Part shown: piece after piece, positions 55,545 to 64,000 of the stretch | How positions within the stretch are numbered: the first letter of the stretch is position 1 | Layout: each line of letters starts with the position of its first letter | From: Rhizobiaceae bacterium | GTDB lineage: Bacteria; Pseudomonadota; Alphaproteobacteria; Rhizobiales; Rhizobiaceae | Assembly (NCBI GenBank): GCA_019635795.1 | Contig: JAHBYV010000011.1 | Location: 62,001-126,000 of the forward strand | Length of the DNA: 64,000 nucleotides | Direction: 5' to 3' | Position numbers and translations under genes: made by a program | The notes under the pieces: model-generated | The model's database searches: none | Told to the model about the DNA's origin: nothing | Seen by the model: only the letters and a program-made list of their open reading frames with translations

Positions 55545-56963
55545 CTATTCGTTGACGTAAGCGATCCGCAGCATATTTGTTGCGCCGGGCGTACGCAACG
55601 GAACGCCGGCCATGATGATGATGCGCTCGCCAGCCTTGCTGAACCCCTCGGTCTTGGCGATCAGGCAGGCGCGCTCCACCATATCGTCGAGATCGGTTGC
55701 GTCGGGCGAAACCACGCAATGCGTGCCCCACAGCAGCGAAAGCCGGCGCGCAGTCTCGACGATGGGCGAAAGGGCGATAATTGGCACCTGCGGCCGCTCG
55801 CGGGCAGCGCGGAGGCCTGTATTGCCAGAAGCCGTATAAGTCACGATTGCTGAAAGCTTCAAGGTTTCAGCAATTTCGCGCGCTGCCAGCGAGATGGCAT
55901 CCGGGCCGGTCGGCTCTGGCTGGGAGCGCTGCGCGTTGATAATGGCCGGGTAGGTCGGGTCCTGCTCGACGCGTTCGGCAATGCGGTTCATCATTGCGAC
56001 AGCTTCGACCGGATACTGGCCAGCAGCTGATTCCGCAGAAAGCATAATGGCATCAGCACCTTCGAACACGGCGATGGAAACATCCGACACTTCGGCGCGC
56101 GTTGGCACGGGCGCGGTGATCATGGATTCCAGCATCTGCGTTGCAATCACAACCGGTTTGCCAGCGCGGCGCGCGGCACGGGTGATCTGCTTCTGGATTC
56201 CGGGAACCGCTTCAATTGGCATTTCCACGCCAAGGTCGCCGCGCGCCACCATCAGGGCGTCAGAAAGATCAATGATTTCCTTCAGGCGCACGACCGCTTG
56301 CGGCTTTTCAATCTTGGACAGGAGCAGGGCGCGTCCAGCTACCAGCTTGCGTGCTTCCATCAGATCTTCCGGACGCTGGATGAAGGACAAGGCGATCCAG
56401 TCCACACCGGCCTCAACGGCTGCATGAAGGTCGCTTCTATCCTTTTCGGTCAGCGCGCCAACAGGAAGGTCTGTGTCGGGCAGGCTTACGCCCTTGCGAT
56501 CGGATATACCGGTGCCTGCGACCACCGTCGTAACAATTTTCCTGCCGTCGCAGGTTACAGCGTTGAGTTGCAGTTTCCCGTCGTCGATGAGCAACCTGTC
56601 ACCGGGCTGGACGGACGCCAGGATTTCAGGGTGCGGAAGTTGAACGCGGGTTGCATCACCTTCTGTTGGGTCATCGTCCAATGTGAAGGTTTGACCGAGT
56701 GTAAGTGTTTCGCGTCCTTTCGCAAATTTGCCGACGCGAAGCTTGGGGCCCTGCAAATCCGCCAGAATGCCGATTGGCCTTCCGGTATCATCTTCGATTG
56801 CCCGGATTCTTCCAACCAGCGTGCGCATGAGGTCGTGATCGGCATGGCTCATATTGATGCGGAAAACATCTGCACCAGCGTCCACGAGCTTGCGTATCAT
56901 TTCGGGCTCGGAAGAGGCCGGACCAAGCGTTGCCAGAATCTTGACTTTGCGACTGCGTCTCAT
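55545..56963 (-). CDS. pyk: Pyruvate kinase
   Basis: Final glycolytic step, making pyruvate and ATP from PEP. N-terminal KILATLGPASSEPEMIRKLV, the metal and PEP site MVARGDLGVEMP, and KPVVIATQMLESMI are intact; 472 residues. The start overlaps the stop of the DUF1036 gene by four bases (ATGA), so translation is coupled. Cell role: entry to acetyl-CoA, supplying phaAB and the TCA cycle. Confidence 0.95.
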   Translation of the reverse strand: MRRSRKVKILATLGPASSEPEMIRKLVDAGADVFRINMSHADHDLMRTLVGRIRAIEDDTGRPIGILADLQGPKLRVGKFAKGRETLTLGQTFTLDDDPTEGDATRVQLPHPEILASVQPGDRLLIDDGKLQLNAVTCDGRKIVTTVVAGTGISDRKGVSLPDTDLPVGALTEKDRSDLHAAVEAGVDWIALSFIQRPEDLMEARKLVAGRALLLSKIEKPQAVVRLKEIIDLSDALMVARGDLGVEMPIEAVPGIQKQITRAARRAGKPVVIATQMLESMITAPVPTRAEVSDVSIAVFEGADAIMLSAESAAGQYPVEAVAMMNRIAERVEQDPTYPAIINAQRSQPEPTGPDAISLAAREIAETLKLSAIVTYTASGNTGLRAARERPQVPIIALSPIVETARRLSLLWGTHCVVSPDATDLDDMVERACLIAKTEGFSKAGERIIIMAGVPLRTPGATNMLRIAYVNE

Positions 56964-57472
56964 TGTTCGCTTTCATCTGTCTGATCGGCGCCGGTTATAG
57001 GCGACGTTGGCGTTGCGCCCGGCAGCGGAGTTGGCTCATCTGTAAGTTGAACCATCCAGCTTGCCTGCTCCCCGGTGTCATATTCGCGGAAGCCTGCGCG
57101 CTGATAGCCGCGCGCGAGACACTCACTAACCCCCGAGATATTAAATTCCTTGTCTGTCACGCACATGTTTATCGGGCCGTCCCAACGCCCGCCCCGCTCG
57201 GAATCTTCCGCATAGAGGTAATAGAAACGGGAAGACAAAGCGCCTTCGATGAGGGTTTTGCATGTGGAGCCTTCAATGTGCCACCACCCTTCGGATTTCC
57301 AGCCATCTGCGGCCCTGTAGCCAATGGCCACACCAACAAGCCCCTGCGTTGCGTTGCAGACGCGGAAATCCGCGCGGGCGGGCGTGCTGAACACTGCGCT
57401 GGCCGCCATCGCCAGACATACAGCGGCCACTGAAGGCCCAACGCGCAACCGCCAGCCTCCTGCAAATTTCAT
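56960..57472 (-). CDS. DUF1036 domain protein, exported
   Basis: A 170-residue periplasmic protein: a signal peptide (about residues 1-35, SAVFSTPARAD) and a DUF1036 domain with FRVCNATQGLVGVAIGYRAA and GWWHIEGSTCKTLIEGAL. Four or so cysteines (VCNA, STCK, NMCV, ECLA) may pair. Start at 57472 (MKFAGGW); an ATG at 57493 is in frame. It is the first gene of a pair with pyk, a linkage common in rhizobia; function unknown. Confidence 0.86.
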   Translation of the reverse strand: MKFAGGWRLRVGPSVAAVCLAMAASAVFSTPARADFRVCNATQGLVGVAIGYRAADGWKSEGWWHIEGSTCKTLIEGALSSRFYYLYAEDSERGGRWDGPINMCVTDKEFNISGVSECLARGYQRAGFREYDTGEQASWMVQLTDEPTPLPGATPTSPITGADQTDESEQ

Positions 57473-57692
57473 ATGCTTGCCCCTTTTGCACAAATCGCCT
57501 GCCGGCTCTTTTCGGCAATGTGGTGCGCCGTGTCAACGAGACCGGAACCCTCATCCAATCGATTTAACCGATTTGTCCGGACATTGGCACGTCAATTTGC
57601 ATAGTTCCAGCCATGCAGCATTATTTTCACTGTTGTTTCGGCGGGCGGGCTGTGGTTCACAACTTGAAGCTGGGAAGCTGCTGGGAATTGTT

Positions 57693-58490
57693 ATGGCACG
57701 TTCGGAGTTCTTTCGTCCCTTCGAAATCATAGAAGGAGACCGGAATCTTGGAATGGTTGTGATTGCCGATCACGCCGGGCGTTCCTTGCCGGATGAATAT
57801 GGCACCCTTGGACTGCCGCAGAGCGAGTTCGATCGCCACATTGCCTATGATATCGGGGTTGAGCCGCTCACACGGGAGTTGGCCCGAATGACGGGCGCCC
57901 CGGCTGTTTTGGCAAGTTTTTCGCGGCTTCTCATCGATCCCAATCGTGGGGAAGACGACCCGACGTTGATTCGCCAGCTCTATGACGGGACGGTGGTTCG
58001 TGCCAACTACCCTCTGTCGGACATCGAACGGGAAAAGCGGCTTGAAGGTTTTTACCGCCCATACCACGACGCGGTAGGGTCCATGATTTCTTCGGTTGTC
58101 CAGACAACGGGATCTGCGCCGTTCATCGTTTCACTGCATTCGTTCACGCCTGTCATGCAAGGACGTGCCAGGCCGTGGCATGTGGGTATCTTGTGGGATA
58201 AGGATGATCGTGCGCCTTTGCCGATGATTGAAATGCTGGCCAGTGATGCGTCGATTGTCGTCGGCGACAATGAGCCGTATGATGGCGCTCTCCGCGGCGA
58301 CACCATGTATCGGCATGCGATTGTTAACGGCTATGCCCATGCGTTGATCGAGGTGCGGCAAGACCTGATTGCAGATGCAGGTGGTGTCGCAAGCTGGGCG
58401 AATCGCCTCCGCCCGATCCTTGAAGAGCTGAATAGTCGTCCCGATATGCACATTGTGAGGCAATTTGGTTCGCGCACGGGACCGGTTTGA
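57693..58490 (+). CDS. N-formylglutamate amidohydrolase family protein
   Basis: A 265-residue zinc hydrolase of the FGase/HutG2 fold. Family blocks are IADHAGRSLPDEYG, FSRLLIDPNRGEDDP, and VSLHSFTPVM with RPWHVGILWD. Without hut genes nearby the exact amide substrate is not shown. The frame extends 123 codons upstream, but the ATG at 57693 starts the conserved domain; an AAGCTGGGA stretch precedes it. DUF1244 follows nine bases after the stop, so an operon. Confidence 0.87.
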   Translation: MARSEFFRPFEIIEGDRNLGMVVIADHAGRSLPDEYGTLGLPQSEFDRHIAYDIGVEPLTRELARMTGAPAVLASFSRLLIDPNRGEDDPTLIRQLYDGTVVRANYPLSDIEREKRLEGFYRPYHDAVGSMISSVVQTTGSAPFIVSLHSFTPVMQGRARPWHVGILWDKDDRAPLPMIEMLASDASIVVGDNEPYDGALRGDTMYRHAIVNGYAHALIEVRQDLIADAGGVASWANRLRPILEELNSRPDMHIVRQFGSRTGPV

Positions 58491-58499
58491 GGATTGACG

Positions 58500-58805
58500 A
58501 TGGTTGAGTTTACCGACGAGCAGAGGCGGGATTTTGAAGCGGCAGCGTTCCGCAAACTGTTGCAACATCTCAGCCAGCGCAGCGATGTGCAGAATATCGA
58601 CCTCATGAATTTGGCCGGGTTTTGCCGCAACTGTCTCGCCAATTGGTATCAAGAGGCCGCAAAGGCGCAGGGTACTGAACTGACCAAGGAAGAAGCGCGC
58701 GAAATCGTGTATCGAATGCCGTACGCTGACTGGCAGGAAAAGCACCAGCGACCGGCGAGCGAGGAGCAAAAGGCGGCGTTTGAACGTAACCGGCCGCAGC
58801 ATTGA
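58500..58805 (+). CDS. DUF1244 domain protein
   Basis: A 101-residue protein: FEAAAFRKLLQHLSQRSDV, LMNLAGFCRNCLANWYQEAA, REIVYRMPYADWQEKHQ. The C-x2-C in GFCRNCLANW may hold metal or a redox pair. DUF1244 is widespread in alpha- and gammaproteobacteria with unknown function. Starts at the ATG nine bases past the previous stop. GapR lies 97 bases downstream. Confidence 0.88.
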   Translation: MVEFTDEQRRDFEAAAFRKLLQHLSQRSDVQNIDLMNLAGFCRNCLANWYQEAAKAQGTELTKEEAREIVYRMPYADWQEKHQRPASEEQKAAFERNRPQH

Positions 58806-58902
58806 TCGATTCAGCGGCTTGACCGTGCTTTCGGCGTGAGGCATCGAACGCGCCGGATTTTCAGGCTGCGACTCACGCGGCTTCCAATTTCAGGAGAGTT
58901 TC

Positions 58903-59163
58903 ATGGCGGACGACATCACCGACAATGCCCAGACCTTTGCCGCCGGGCAATTGCGTGCCTTGATCGAGCGCATTGAGCGTCTCGAAGAAGAAAAGAAGAC
59001 CATCGCCGACGACATCAAGGATGTGTATGCGGAGGCGAAGGGCAATGGTTTCGACACCAAGGCCATCCGCGCAATCGTTCGCCTGCGCAAGATTGATCAG
59101 GCTGAACGCGAAGAAGCCGAGACGATCCTGGAATTGTACAAGGCTGCTCTCGGTATGGCGTAA
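58903..59163 (+). CDS. gapR: Nucleoid-associated protein GapR (DUF2312)
   Basis: Small helical DNA-binding protein, 86 residues, that clamps overtwisted DNA ahead of polymerases and aids topoisomerases in Caulobacter. Residues about 10-45 form a long coiled helix ([20 protein letters not shown]) followed by [20 protein letters not shown], the family signature. GGAGAG upstream of the ATG. Followed by a perfect GC hairpin before convergent msrB. Confidence 0.94.
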   Translation: MADDITDNAQTFAAGQLRALIERIERLEEEKKTIADDIKDVYAEAKGNGFDTKAIRAIVRLRKIDQAEREEAETILELYKAALGMA

Positions 59164-59170
59164 GGGCGCT

Positions 59171-59193
59171 GCGCCGTGCGCTCTGCACGGCGC
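59171..59193. terminator. Hairpin between gapR and msrB
   Basis: GCGCCGTGC-GCTCT-GCACGGCGC, perfect nine-pair stem between convergent genes, no T run on either strand. Confidence 0.45.
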
Positions 59194-59204
59194 GCGCGAA
59201 GCTG

Positions 59205-59606
59205 TCAGGCTTGCGTGAAGTTCAGCGCAACGCCGTTGATGCAGTAGCGCAGGCCGGTCGGCGGCGGTCCATCGTTGAAAACGTGGCCCAAATGGCTGCC
59301 GCACCGCGCGCAGTGAACTTCGGTGCGAACCATCCCATGTGACCGGTCCGTCGTGGTTTCGACGGATCCCGGCACCGGGTCGTTAAAGCTTGGCCAGCCC
59401 GTGCCGCTTTCAAACTTCAGCTTTGATTCAAACAGGGGCTGGTCACATCCCGCGCATGTGAAGGTTCCTGCCCGCTTTTCATAGAGCAGTGCACAGCTTC
59501 CGGGGCGCTCCGTGCCGTGCTCGCGCATGATGTAATATTGCTCGGGTGTAAGTCGCGCTCGCCATTCGGCTTCCGTTCGTACAACGGGGAATGTGTGTTG
59601 TTCCAT
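59205..59606 (-). CDS. msrB: Peptide-methionine (R)-S-oxide reductase
   Basis: Repairs methionine-R-sulfoxide in proteins. The catalytic RYCINGVAL cysteine, the two zinc CxxC pairs (TCAGCDQPLF and HCARCGSHLGHVF) and GTGWPSF are all present. 133 residues. Start MEQHTFPVV, with GGAGATACAAA upstream. Convergent with gapR. Confidence 0.95.
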   Translation of the reverse strand: MEQHTFPVVRTEAEWRARLTPEQYYIMREHGTERPGSCALLYEKRAGTFTCAGCDQPLFESKLKFESGTGWPSFNDPVPGSVETTTDRSHGMVRTEVHCARCGSHLGHVFNDGPPPTGLRYCINGVALNFTQA

Positions 59607-59696
59607 TTTGTATCTCCATGCTGGGCCGGTTGCTGCCCTGACATATCAATTGGTCGCCATGAGGCATAATGTTACGCAGATTCCTTCACCATGCCA

Positions 59697-59725
59697 GTGG
59701 CGCACGGGGTTAGACGGTTCTATAT
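59697..59725 (+). promoter_or_regulatory. Promoter of 6S RNA
   Basis: Perfect CTATAT -10 at 59720-59725; the -35 region (59697-59702, GTGGCG) is weak. Start expected near 59731. Confidence 0.5.
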
Positions 59726-59729
59726 AGGT

Positions 59730-59890
59730 ATTGGCGCTCTGGGCTTCCCGGCAGGAGTAATATTTCCCCGGGGCCTTATTGATCTCGAAGGGAGCTGTCC
59801 CTGATTGGACCCGTGGGTTCTTTCATATGGCGCCCACCTACTTTGTAGGTTCCCGGGATCAACCTCTCCACCGGTTGTCTGGACGCCACT
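59730..59890 (+). ncRNA. ssrS: 6S RNA
   Basis: About 160 bases in front of the 5-formyltetrahydrofolate cyclo-ligase gene, the same neighbour as in E. coli and many alphaproteobacteria. The ends pair (GGCG at 59733-59736 with CGCC at 59884-59887; CCGGCAGGAG with CTCCACCGG), leaving a long stem with an open central bubble. The middle has the expected paired arms (CGAAGGGAGCTGTCCC). 6S RNA holds the housekeeping RNA polymerase in slow growth. Ends are estimates. Confidence 0.75.
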
Positions 59891-59946
59891 CTTCCATGTC
59901 GCGGGTGGAACGGTGCCTTGCATTTTCTGCACATAATTTCTGCCAG

Positions 59947-60555
59947 ATGACCACAGCCAGAGAGCAGAAACGCGAACTGCGGAAGCAGGCCCTTGCACGG
60001 CGCGACGCGCTTGATCCCGTATGGCGCGTGGAAGCCTCCCTTCAAATGGCTGAAACTGCCCTTGCGCAGATAGCAATTGATGAGGGCACGGTCGTTTCCG
60101 GCTTTTGGCCGATGCGCTCGGAAGTTGACGTGCGTCCATTGATGTTCGGTTTGGCTTCACGCGGCGCGCGCCTTTGCCTCCCCGCAATACTGGACAAGAC
60201 CACGATGATTTTCCGTGGGCTAGTGCGCGAGGTGCCGCTGGTGGATATGGGGTTTGGAACATTTGGACCGGGGGAGGGGGCTGCTGTGCTGGATCCTTTC
60301 CTGATGCTTGTTCCACTCGCGGCATTCGACGATCGCGGACATCGCATTGGCTATGGCGCAGGCTATTATGACCGGGCAATTGAACAGCTGCACAACAAGG
60401 GCATACAGCCGCGATTGATCGGTATCGCGTTTGACTGTCAGGAGGTTGCGCTGGTGCCGAACGAACCCCATGACGTCAATATCCCTGAATTACTTACGGA
60501 AAGCGGGTTACGCCGCTTCCATCCCGTGGGGAACGGCACTAGAAGCGGTGCATGA
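59947..60555 (+). CDS. 5-formyltetrahydrofolate cyclo-ligase
   Basis: Converts 5-formyl-THF plus ATP to 5,10-methenyl-THF. C-terminal GYGAGYYDRAI is the phosphate loop and RREALDPVWR-like sequence at the start (KQALARRDALDP) marks the family; 202 residues. The ATG at 59947 is chosen because the upstream frame runs into 6S RNA. Stop overlaps the next start (ATGA). The usual gene names are ygfA/fthC. Confidence 0.93.
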   Translation: MTTAREQKRELRKQALARRDALDPVWRVEASLQMAETALAQIAIDEGTVVSGFWPMRSEVDVRPLMFGLASRGARLCLPAILDKTTMIFRGLVREVPLVDMGFGTFGPGEGAAVLDPFLMLVPLAAFDDRGHRIGYGAGYYDRAIEQLHNKGIQPRLIGIAFDCQEVALVPNEPHDVNIPELLTESGLRRFHPVGNGTRSGA

Positions 60556-61373
60556 GGCTTCTATTTTTGGGTGATATGGTTGGCCGGACAGGCCGAACAG
60601 CGGTTTGGGAAAAACTTCCCGGCCTCATTTCGGATTTCAAGCTGGATTTCGTGATCGTCAATGGCGAGAACGCCGCGGGCGGCTTCGGTATCACTGAAGA
60701 CATTTTTCTGAATACGCTTGCTGCCGGGGCGGATGTGGTCACAACCGGCAATCATGTATGGGACCAGCGCGAGGCGCTTAGCTTTGCGGGTCGTCAGGAT
60801 AGATTTTTGCGACCTGTAAATTTTCCTGTCGGTACGCCGGGCAAGGGTTCTGGCGTCTATGTCGCGCGCAATGGCGCACGCATTCTCGTATCCAACATAA
60901 TGGGCCGGGTCTTTATGCACCCCGAACTCGACGATCCGTTCCAGGCTGTTGAGCGCGAGCTTGCCGCATGTCCACTGGGAGAGCAGGCGGACGCTGTGGT
61001 TATTGATTTCCACGCCGAAGCCACCAGCGAAAAAATGTGTTTCGCCCATTTCGTCGATGGTCGTGTCAGCCTCGTGGTTGGCACGCATACACATCAGCCG
61101 ACCGCCGATCACCAAATCTTGAACGGTGGTACGGCCTACATGACCGATGCGGGAATGTGCGGTGATTATGACTCCTCGCTAGGCATGGACAAGGAAGAAC
61201 CACTCAACAGGTTTCTCTCAAAGGTGCCAAAAAGCCGGTTTGAAGCCGCAACGGGGCCGGCTACATTGTGCGGTGTTGGCGTAAATATATCGGATAGAAC
61301 GGGTCTCGCGGAACAGATCGGCGCATTGCGCATTGGTCCGCGTCTGGAAGAAACTGTGCCGTCGTTCTGGTGA
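60552..61373 (+). CDS. YmdB-family metallophosphoesterase
   Basis: A 273-residue phosphoesterase of the TIGR00282 group, with LFLGDMVGRTGRTAV, NGENAAGGFG, TGNHVWDQ and VGTHTHQPTAD as metal-binding blocks. Bacillus YmdB hydrolyses cyclic nucleotides (mainly 2',3'-type); the substrate here is inferred. Translation is coupled to the folate gene by a four-base overlap. Confidence 0.9.
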   Translation: MRLLFLGDMVGRTGRTAVWEKLPGLISDFKLDFVIVNGENAAGGFGITEDIFLNTLAAGADVVTTGNHVWDQREALSFAGRQDRFLRPVNFPVGTPGKGSGVYVARNGARILVSNIMGRVFMHPELDDPFQAVERELAACPLGEQADAVVIDFHAEATSEKMCFAHFVDGRVSLVVGTHTHQPTADHQILNGGTAYMTDAGMCGDYDSSLGMDKEEPLNRFLSKVPKSRFEAATGPATLCGVGVNISDRTGLAEQIGALRIGPRLEETVPSFW

Positions 61374-61442
61374 TGGCGTTGAAGGCGCGCTACGCTCTTC
61401 CTACTTGTGCCGGACTTTGCTTTTTGAACAAGACGGGGACAC

Positions 61443-62195
61443 ATGGAATTTCTGCTGCCTTTTTTTGCCTGGACTTCTGACCCGACGGCCTGGATAGCGC
61501 TGATCACGCTTGTTGTGCTGGAAATCGTACTCGGCATTGACAACCTGATCTTCATTTCCATCCTCACCAACAAACTGCCCGAGGCCCAGCGCGGCCCGGC
61601 GCGTCGTCTTGGCATTGGCGCGGCGCTGGTCATGCGCCTCGTTCTGCTCGCCACGATCTCCTTTATCGTACAACTCACCACGCCGGTTTTCTCGGCATTC
61701 GGTCACGATTTTTCATGGCGTGATCTTATTCTGATTGCTGGTGGTCTCTTTCTTGTGTGGAAGGCTACCAAAGAAATTCACCACACCGTGGACCCTGACG
61801 ACCACAAGGATTCAATGGTCGGCAGTACGCTGCAATTGAGTCTGGGCGGGGCGATCTTCCAGATACTGTTGCTGGATCTCGTTTTTTCGATCGACTCCAT
61901 CATTACGGCCGTCGGTATGACCGATCACATCGCAATCATGTACATCGCAGTTATTGCGGCGGTTTCAGTGATGCTCGCAGCGGCTACGCCACTGGCAAAC
62001 TTCATCGAGAAAAATCCGACGATTGTGATGCTGGCGCTTGGCTTCCTGCTGATGATCGGCATGACACTGATAGCAGATGGCATGGGTTACCACGTGCCGA
62101 AGGGATATATCTATGCGGCAATGGGCTTCTCGGCGCTTGTTGAAGGGCTGAACATGCTGGCTCGTCGCCGCAAGGATGCCAATAGGAAACATTGA
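61443..62195 (+). CDS. TerC family integral membrane protein
   Basis: A 250-residue protein with seven to eight TM segments. The paired acidic residues in [17 protein letters not shown] and in [15 protein letters not shown] form the family's candidate metal site; TerC/Alx proteins export manganese or protect against tellurite. ATG 61443. Followed by a strong inverted repeat before the convergent MBL gene. Confidence 0.9.
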   Translation: MEFLLPFFAWTSDPTAWIALITLVVLEIVLGIDNLIFISILTNKLPEAQRGPARRLGIGAALVMRLVLLATISFIVQLTTPVFSAFGHDFSWRDLILIAGGLFLVWKATKEIHHTVDPDDHKDSMVGSTLQLSLGGAIFQILLLDLVFSIDSIITAVGMTDHIAIMYIAVIAAVSVMLAAATPLANFIEKNPTIVMLALGFLLMIGMTLIADGMGYHVPKGYIYAAMGFSALVEGLNMLARRRKDANRKH

Positions 62196-62205
62196 TCGAA
62201 ACTTG

Positions 62206-62228
62206 GTGGGCCGGTCTGACCGGCCCAC
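62206..62228. terminator. Hairpin between TerC and MBL genes
   Basis: GTGGGCCGGT-CTG-ACCGGCCCAC, perfect ten-pair stem between convergent genes; T runs are poor. Confidence 0.55.
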
Positions 62229-63034
62229 TATACGCCGTCCAGCACAACGATAGTCGGTCGGGATGGCAAAGTTTTCAGCGATACCGTCAAGCTGTTGCTG
62301 GTGCGAATATCCACCGCAAAGCCATCTCCCATCCTGCTCGTGTAAGCGGAAAGCGGCGTGGCATGGCGGTGCATTGGCAAGATCATCGACGAATAGAGCC
62401 GTGTGGTGATTTCGCTCATGGCTTCCACCGAAAGCGTCATGCCGCCGTCGATGGGCGCCATCACGATATCCAACCTGCCGATTGCCCCGTAATGTTCGCT
62501 TTCCAACCTGTGGTGCAGATGGCCAAGATGGCCAATGCATAGACCTGCAACTTCGAATATGAATATGGAATTCCCATCTTTTTCCATTTCATCCCCGTGC
62601 CGAATGTCGGTGGGAACGTTGCGCACGGTAACATCCTCTACCTCCAGCGCATGGTGCGCCGGGCCACCCTCGGGGTTCCAACCGCGCAAGACGAATTCAG
62701 CACTGATAGGCGGATGGTCGGTATAGTGCGTGCGATGTGCCTTATTCATAGTCACGATGCGCGGGTTGAACTCGCTGCCGTAGACACCGCTGAAATCGGT
62801 CGCGATGCGAACACCGCCGGGAGTTTCGATCAAATAGGTCGAATGTCCGGCATAGGTGATCTGTACGCTTTCTGCGGGTGCTGAAGCGAGCATCGTGCCC
62901 TTGTCAAAGCTCGCATAGGTGATGCCGGGTATTGCTTCGGCAATTGCCATACATTTGGAAACAATCCTGGTTTCCTGCGCCATGGCAGGCGCGGGGAGTA
63001 GCAGGATCAGGGCAAGCAAAGAGGGCCGGTTCAT
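62228..63034 (-). CDS. MBL-fold metallohydrolase, exported
   Basis: A 268-residue protein with a signal peptide (about residues 1-20, ending APAMAQE). The fold is of the UlaG-like Lactamase_B_2 type: [21 protein letters not shown], then KAHRTHYTD in place of the usual HxHxDH, and IGHLGHLHH. The altered motif leaves metal binding uncertain but several His and Asp remain. Start 63034 ([10 protein letters not shown]) has GGAG nine bases upstream. Substrate unknown. Confidence 0.83.
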   Translation of the reverse strand: MNRPSLLALILLLPAPAMAQETRIVSKCMAIAEAIPGITYASFDKGTMLASAPAESVQITYAGHSTYLIETPGGVRIATDFSGVYGSEFNPRIVTMNKAHRTHYTDHPPISAEFVLRGWNPEGGPAHHALEVEDVTVRNVPTDIRHGDEMEKDGNSIFIFEVAGLCIGHLGHLHHRLESEHYGAIGRLDIVMAPIDGGMTLSVEAMSEITTRLYSSMILPMHRHATPLSAYTSRMGDGFAVDIRTSNSLTVSLKTLPSRPTIVVLDGV

Positions 63035-63211
63035 CCCGTGCATCTCCGTGGTGCTCCGCCCGTCTCGAACTATCGAGGCCATATTGGCTGGTGCGAAGTC
63101 ACATTCGCGCGAGCAAATGCGATGGTACGACGGTCGAGATGCTGGACGTTTGGCCGCAATTTATCTATAAGCCCGCGAAATCTAACAGATTTGGCATTCA
63201 TAGAGGGCGCA

Positions 63212-63961
63212 ATGGCCGGCCATTCCCAATTTAAAAACATTATGCATCGCAAAGGTCGCCAGGACGCGGCCCGCTCAAAGATTTTCTCCAAGCTTGCCCG
63301 TGAAATCACGGTTGCCGCGAAGCAGGGCATGCCCGACCCGACGATGAACCCGCGCCTGCGTCTGGCTATCCAGAACGCCAAGGCCGAGTCCATGCCGAAG
63401 GATAATATCGCCCGCGCTATTAACAAGGCAGCCGGTGGCGATACGGAAAATTATGAGGAAGTACGCTACGAGGGCTATGGTCCCGGCGGTGTTGCGGTGA
63501 TTGTCGAGGCATTGACCGACAACCGCAATCGCACGGCCTCGAATGTTCGTGCTGCTTTTACAAAGGCAGGCGGCGCGCTGGGCGAAACTGGATCGGTTTC
63601 CTTCATGTGGGATCGTGCGGGCGAAATTCGTTATCCGGCAAGCGTTGGTGATGCAGACAAGATAATGGAAGCGGCAATTGAAGCCGGCGCAGAGGATGTG
63701 GAATCCGATGAGGAAGGTCACACAATACTTTGCGGCTTTGAGGACGTGAATGAAGTTTCGAAGGCGCTTGAAACTGCGCTAGGTGAAGCGGAGAGCGTCA
63801 AGGTTATCTGGAAGCCACAGAACAATGTGCCGGTTGACGAAGATCGTGCGCAATCGCTGATGAAGCTCGTCGCTACACTTGAAGACGACGACGACGTGCA
63901 GAACGTCTATGCGAATTTCGAAGTCGATGAAGCGACGATGGCGAAGCTGAGCGCAGCGTGA
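63212..63961 (+). CDS. YebC/PmpR family protein
   Basis: A 249-residue protein: [20 protein letters not shown] and the Asp-rich C-terminus ([13 protein letters not shown]) mark YebC. Members bind DNA as regulators or help ribosomes at proline stretches. The ATG at 63212 is chosen; the frame is open 58 codons further. The next gene starts inside its stop (GTGA). Confidence 0.94.
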   Translation: MAGHSQFKNIMHRKGRQDAARSKIFSKLAREITVAAKQGMPDPTMNPRLRLAIQNAKAESMPKDNIARAINKAAGGDTENYEEVRYEGYGPGGVAVIVEALTDNRNRTASNVRAAFTKAGGALGETGSVSFMWDRAGEIRYPASVGDADKIMEAAIEAGAEDVESDEEGHTILCGFEDVNEVSKALETALGEAESVKVIWKPQNNVPVDEDRAQSLMKLVATLEDDDDVQNVYANFEVDEATMAKLSAA

Positions 63962-64000
63962 GCGAGCGCAAGCCGATTATTCGCATTACCTATTGCACGC
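63958..64000 (+). CDS. SelW/SelT/SelH-type (Rdx) protein, first codons only
   Basis: Starts GTG overlapping the yebC stop by four bases. The visible residues [14 protein letters not shown] match the opening of Rdx (SelW-like) proteins, whose redox CxxC begins at this cysteine; the second cysteine lies past the window. Too short to be sure. Confidence 0.55.
   Translation, partial: MSERKPIIRITYCT

Noticed and set aside
1-64000. Mobile elements, CRISPR arrays, tRNA or rRNA genes, defence islands
   Set aside because: No repeats of array type, no transposase, integrase or phage-like proteins, and no cloverleaf or rRNA sequence recognised on either strand.

Overview
This window is a gene-dense piece of core chromosome from an alphaproteobacterium of the Hyphomicrobiales, most like the Brucellaceae (Brucella/Ochrobactrum relatives). 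The evidence is the gene set and gene order: CobS/CobT cobaltochelatase subunits, TrcR (DUF1013), GapR (DUF2312), CarD, PhaR with phaAB, the ftsEX-YdcF-plsC-zapA-tkt-gap-pgk run, and an alpha-type 6S RNA in front of 5-formyltetrahydrofolate cyclo-ligase. Motifs of the CtrA/CcrM/DnaA cell-cycle circuit occur in intergenic DNA. The family assignment is an inference; the genus is not fixed by what I can see. I found no tRNA, rRNA, insertion sequence, prophage, CRISPR array or other mobile element.

Layout. 1-4.9 kb: an RND efflux operon (permease cut by the window edge) diverging from an MFS exporter. 5-9.2 kb: rpmF, peptidoglycan glycosyltransferase mtgA, prenyl diphosphate synthase, a lytic transglycosylase and ispG, so cell-wall and isoprenoid supply. 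9.3-12.2 kb: phaR facing phaA-phaB. 12.2-17 kb: carD, fdxA, an S4 RNA-binding protein and a SUV3-like helicase whose frame is broken near its 3' end by one extra base. 16.9-17.5 kb: a 577-base noncoding stretch with many GANTC sites, a DnaA box and a CtrA-like site. 17.5-25.1 kb: an M48 lipoprotein protease, thiBPQ under a TPP riboswitch, divergent thiN overlapping an ABC-F ATPase. 25-33.4 kb: membrane proteins, DUF3108, rpmB, a queuosine-precursor transporter, then an esterase-like/cobT/cobS/DnaJ cluster. 33.5-38.3 kb: bolA, hpt, ftsEX, YdcF, plsC. 38.3-45.9 kb: zapA, a coiled-coil protein, tkt, gap, pgk, prpE. 46-52.9 kb: a DUF1127-like gene plus WYL regulator with matching operators, trcR, two MFS carriers, a quinone oxidoreductase, and small DUF1192, ArsR and DUF465 genes. 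52.9-57.5 kb: purEK, rpmJ, a TPR protein, pyk. 57.7-64 kb: N-formylglutamate amidohydrolase, DUF1244, gapR, msrB, 6S RNA, 5-FCL, YmdB-like, TerC, an MBL-fold protein, yebC and the first codons of a SelW-like gene.

How it fits together. Central carbon metabolism (tkt-gap-pgk, pyk, prpE, phaAB), cofactor supply (thiamine, cobalamin, folate, isoprenoids) and division or chromosome control (FtsEX, ZapA, GapR, TrcR, CarD) are interleaved, as in the conserved chromosome of this order. I see no convincing wholly new multigene system. The best leads are regulatory: the phased GANTC cluster at 17.05 kb, paired operators around the WYL regulator at 46 kb, a CtrA box before ftsEX, and inverted repeats on the tkt and carD promoters. 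The helicase frameshift is the main coding anomaly.
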